Assembly: GCA_046351215.1 (NCBI GenBank) | Contig: JAXLYX010000007.1 | Location: 248,001-312,000, forward strand | Direction of reading: 5' to 3' | Length of the DNA stretch: 64,000 nt | Origin: JAXLYX01 sp046351215 | GTDB taxonomy: Bacteria; Myxococcota_A; Polyangia; Polyangiales; Houyiibacteriaceae | Part shown: piece by piece, positions 63,543 to 64,000 of the stretch | Numbering within the stretch: the first letter of the stretch is position 1 | How the letters are laid out: each line of letters begins with the position of its first letter | Made by a program: the position numbers and the translations under genes | Notes under the pieces: model-generated | The model's input: the letters and a program-made list of their open reading frames with translations, nothing else | The model's database searches: none | What the model was told of the DNA's origin: nothing

Positions 63543-64000
63543 TCGGGCCGAGCCGTCTCGCGGTCGTCGCCGCGCTCGGGCTCGCGCTCGGGCTCGCCGC
63601 GCCGACGCCGGCGAGCGCCTGGTCGTGCATCAACATCACGTGTCCCCGGTGGTGCGAGGCCCCGAGCTACGAGCTCGGCCCGACGTCCGCCGATCTCGAG
63701 GCGATCGCGCCCGGCACGACGTACTCCGAGGCCCGCGACGGCCTCCTCGACTGGACGATCCTCGGTTGCGGGGGCTTCGTGCCGACCGAAGCCGGCACGG
63801 GGGCTCCCGCGCCGGTGTTCGGCGATCGGGTCAACACGATCGGCTGGTACGACGCGAGCTGGCCTTACGACCCGAACGTGATCGGCATGACCACCTCGCA
63901 GACGGTCTCGGGCTGTCTCGTCGAGGCGGACATGGAGTTCAACGGCGTGAACTACCGTTGGACCACGAGCCCCGGCAGCACCGGCGTGGTCAACGCGTAC
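63539..64000 (+). CDS. Secreted matrixin-like metalloprotease, N-terminal part (cut by window end)
   Basis: ATG 63539 opens a frame that runs to the window end. A signal peptide (AVVAALGLALGLAAP) is followed by a mature region with the pattern of myxobacterial matrixin-type proteases: a cysteine-flanked early segment (SCINITCPRWCEAP), a DLEAIAPGTTYSEARDG helix with LDWTILGCGG, NTIGWYDASWPYDPNVIG and EADMEFNGVNYRWTT. The zinc motif HExxHxxGxxH would come next but lies beyond position 64000, so catalytic status cannot be read. Six cysteines are present in the visible part. Confidence 0.7.
   Translation, partial: MIGPSRLAVVAALGLALGLAAPTPASAWSCINITCPRWCEAPSYELGPTSADLEAIAPGTTYSEARDGLLDWTILGCGGFVPTEAGTGAPAPVFGDRVNTIGWYDASWPYDPNVIGMTTSQTVSGCLVEADMEFNGVNYRWTTSPGSTGVVNAY

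Overview
The window is a very GC-rich bacterial chromosome segment with long GC-driven antisense reading frames behind almost every gene. I infer a myxobacterium-like member of the Myxococcota, probably Polyangia/Sandaracinaceae. The support is: a TIGR02265/DUF2378-type protein, a membrane Ser/Thr kinase with a PEGA-like tail, a REC-first histidine kinase, an MshEN-domain protein, a type 2 IleS, a RibBX-like riboflavin enzyme, many lipoproteins of unknown function and a secreted matrixin-like protein. There is no rRNA, tRNA, CRISPR array, insertion sequence or phage gene that I can see. No stretch over 300 bases lacks a gene. It reads as an ordinary housekeeping core with lineage-specific genes between the core ones.

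Layout. 1-6.4 kb: the end of an unknown gene, ddl, a duplicated-domain lipoprotein, a large HARE-HTH protein with an Mrr-like domain and charged tails, and an MshEN/GAF-like protein. 6.5-12.3 kb: a REC-histidine kinase, cysteine desulfurase, mnmA, a lipoprotein and a TrmA-family RNA methyltransferase, coupled by GTGA overlaps or short gaps, then nrdR. 11.9-16.7 kb: nrdR-ribD-ribE-ribB(X)-ribH-nusB plus a small protein. 16.7-22.5 kb: an SRPBCC protein with a histone-H1-like repeat tail, a single-chain 5-oxoprolinase-like enzyme and a DUF2062 membrane protein. 22.5-28.5 kb: lspA-lgt facing ileS and a lipoprotein phosphoesterase. 28.5-33.5 kb: folD, parA-parB, two tiny proteins sharing a terminator, map and DUF2378. 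33.5-39.3 kb: a Rieske protein coupled to a PPP phosphatase, UDP-glucose dehydrogenase, a secreted protein, a Bcp-type peroxiredoxin and a coiled-coil membrane protein. 39.4-44.5 kb: scpA, scpB and a divergent pyruvate phosphate dikinase. 44.7-56.2 kb: the Ser/Thr kinase, then six genes joined by 4-base or 1-base stop/start overlaps (two lipoproteins, mutS, a secreted protein, aroA, cmk). 56.2-59.6 kb: rpsA with its own promoter and terminator, then an AI-2E-family permease. 59.6-64 kb: a PP2C phosphatase divergent from an HtrA-like protease, a TPR-like protein and two secreted proteins, the last cut by the window end.

How the genes work together. ribD, ribE, ribB and ribH cover most of riboflavin synthesis, but the GTP cyclohydrolase II half of RibB has lost its zinc cysteines, so the first step must be encoded elsewhere. 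The desulfurase next to mnmA can supply its sulfur. lspA and lgt mature lipoproteins, of which the window encodes at least five. ParAB and ScpAB handle chromosome segregation and condensation. The kinase and PP2C phosphatase are opposing activities but lie 13 kb apart. The most unusual items are the H1-tailed SRPBCC protein, the HARE/Mrr-like protein with a probably dead nuclease fold, the dikinase with altered PEP-site residues, the zinc-less RibA domain and two perfect or near-perfect palindromes in divergent promoter regions.
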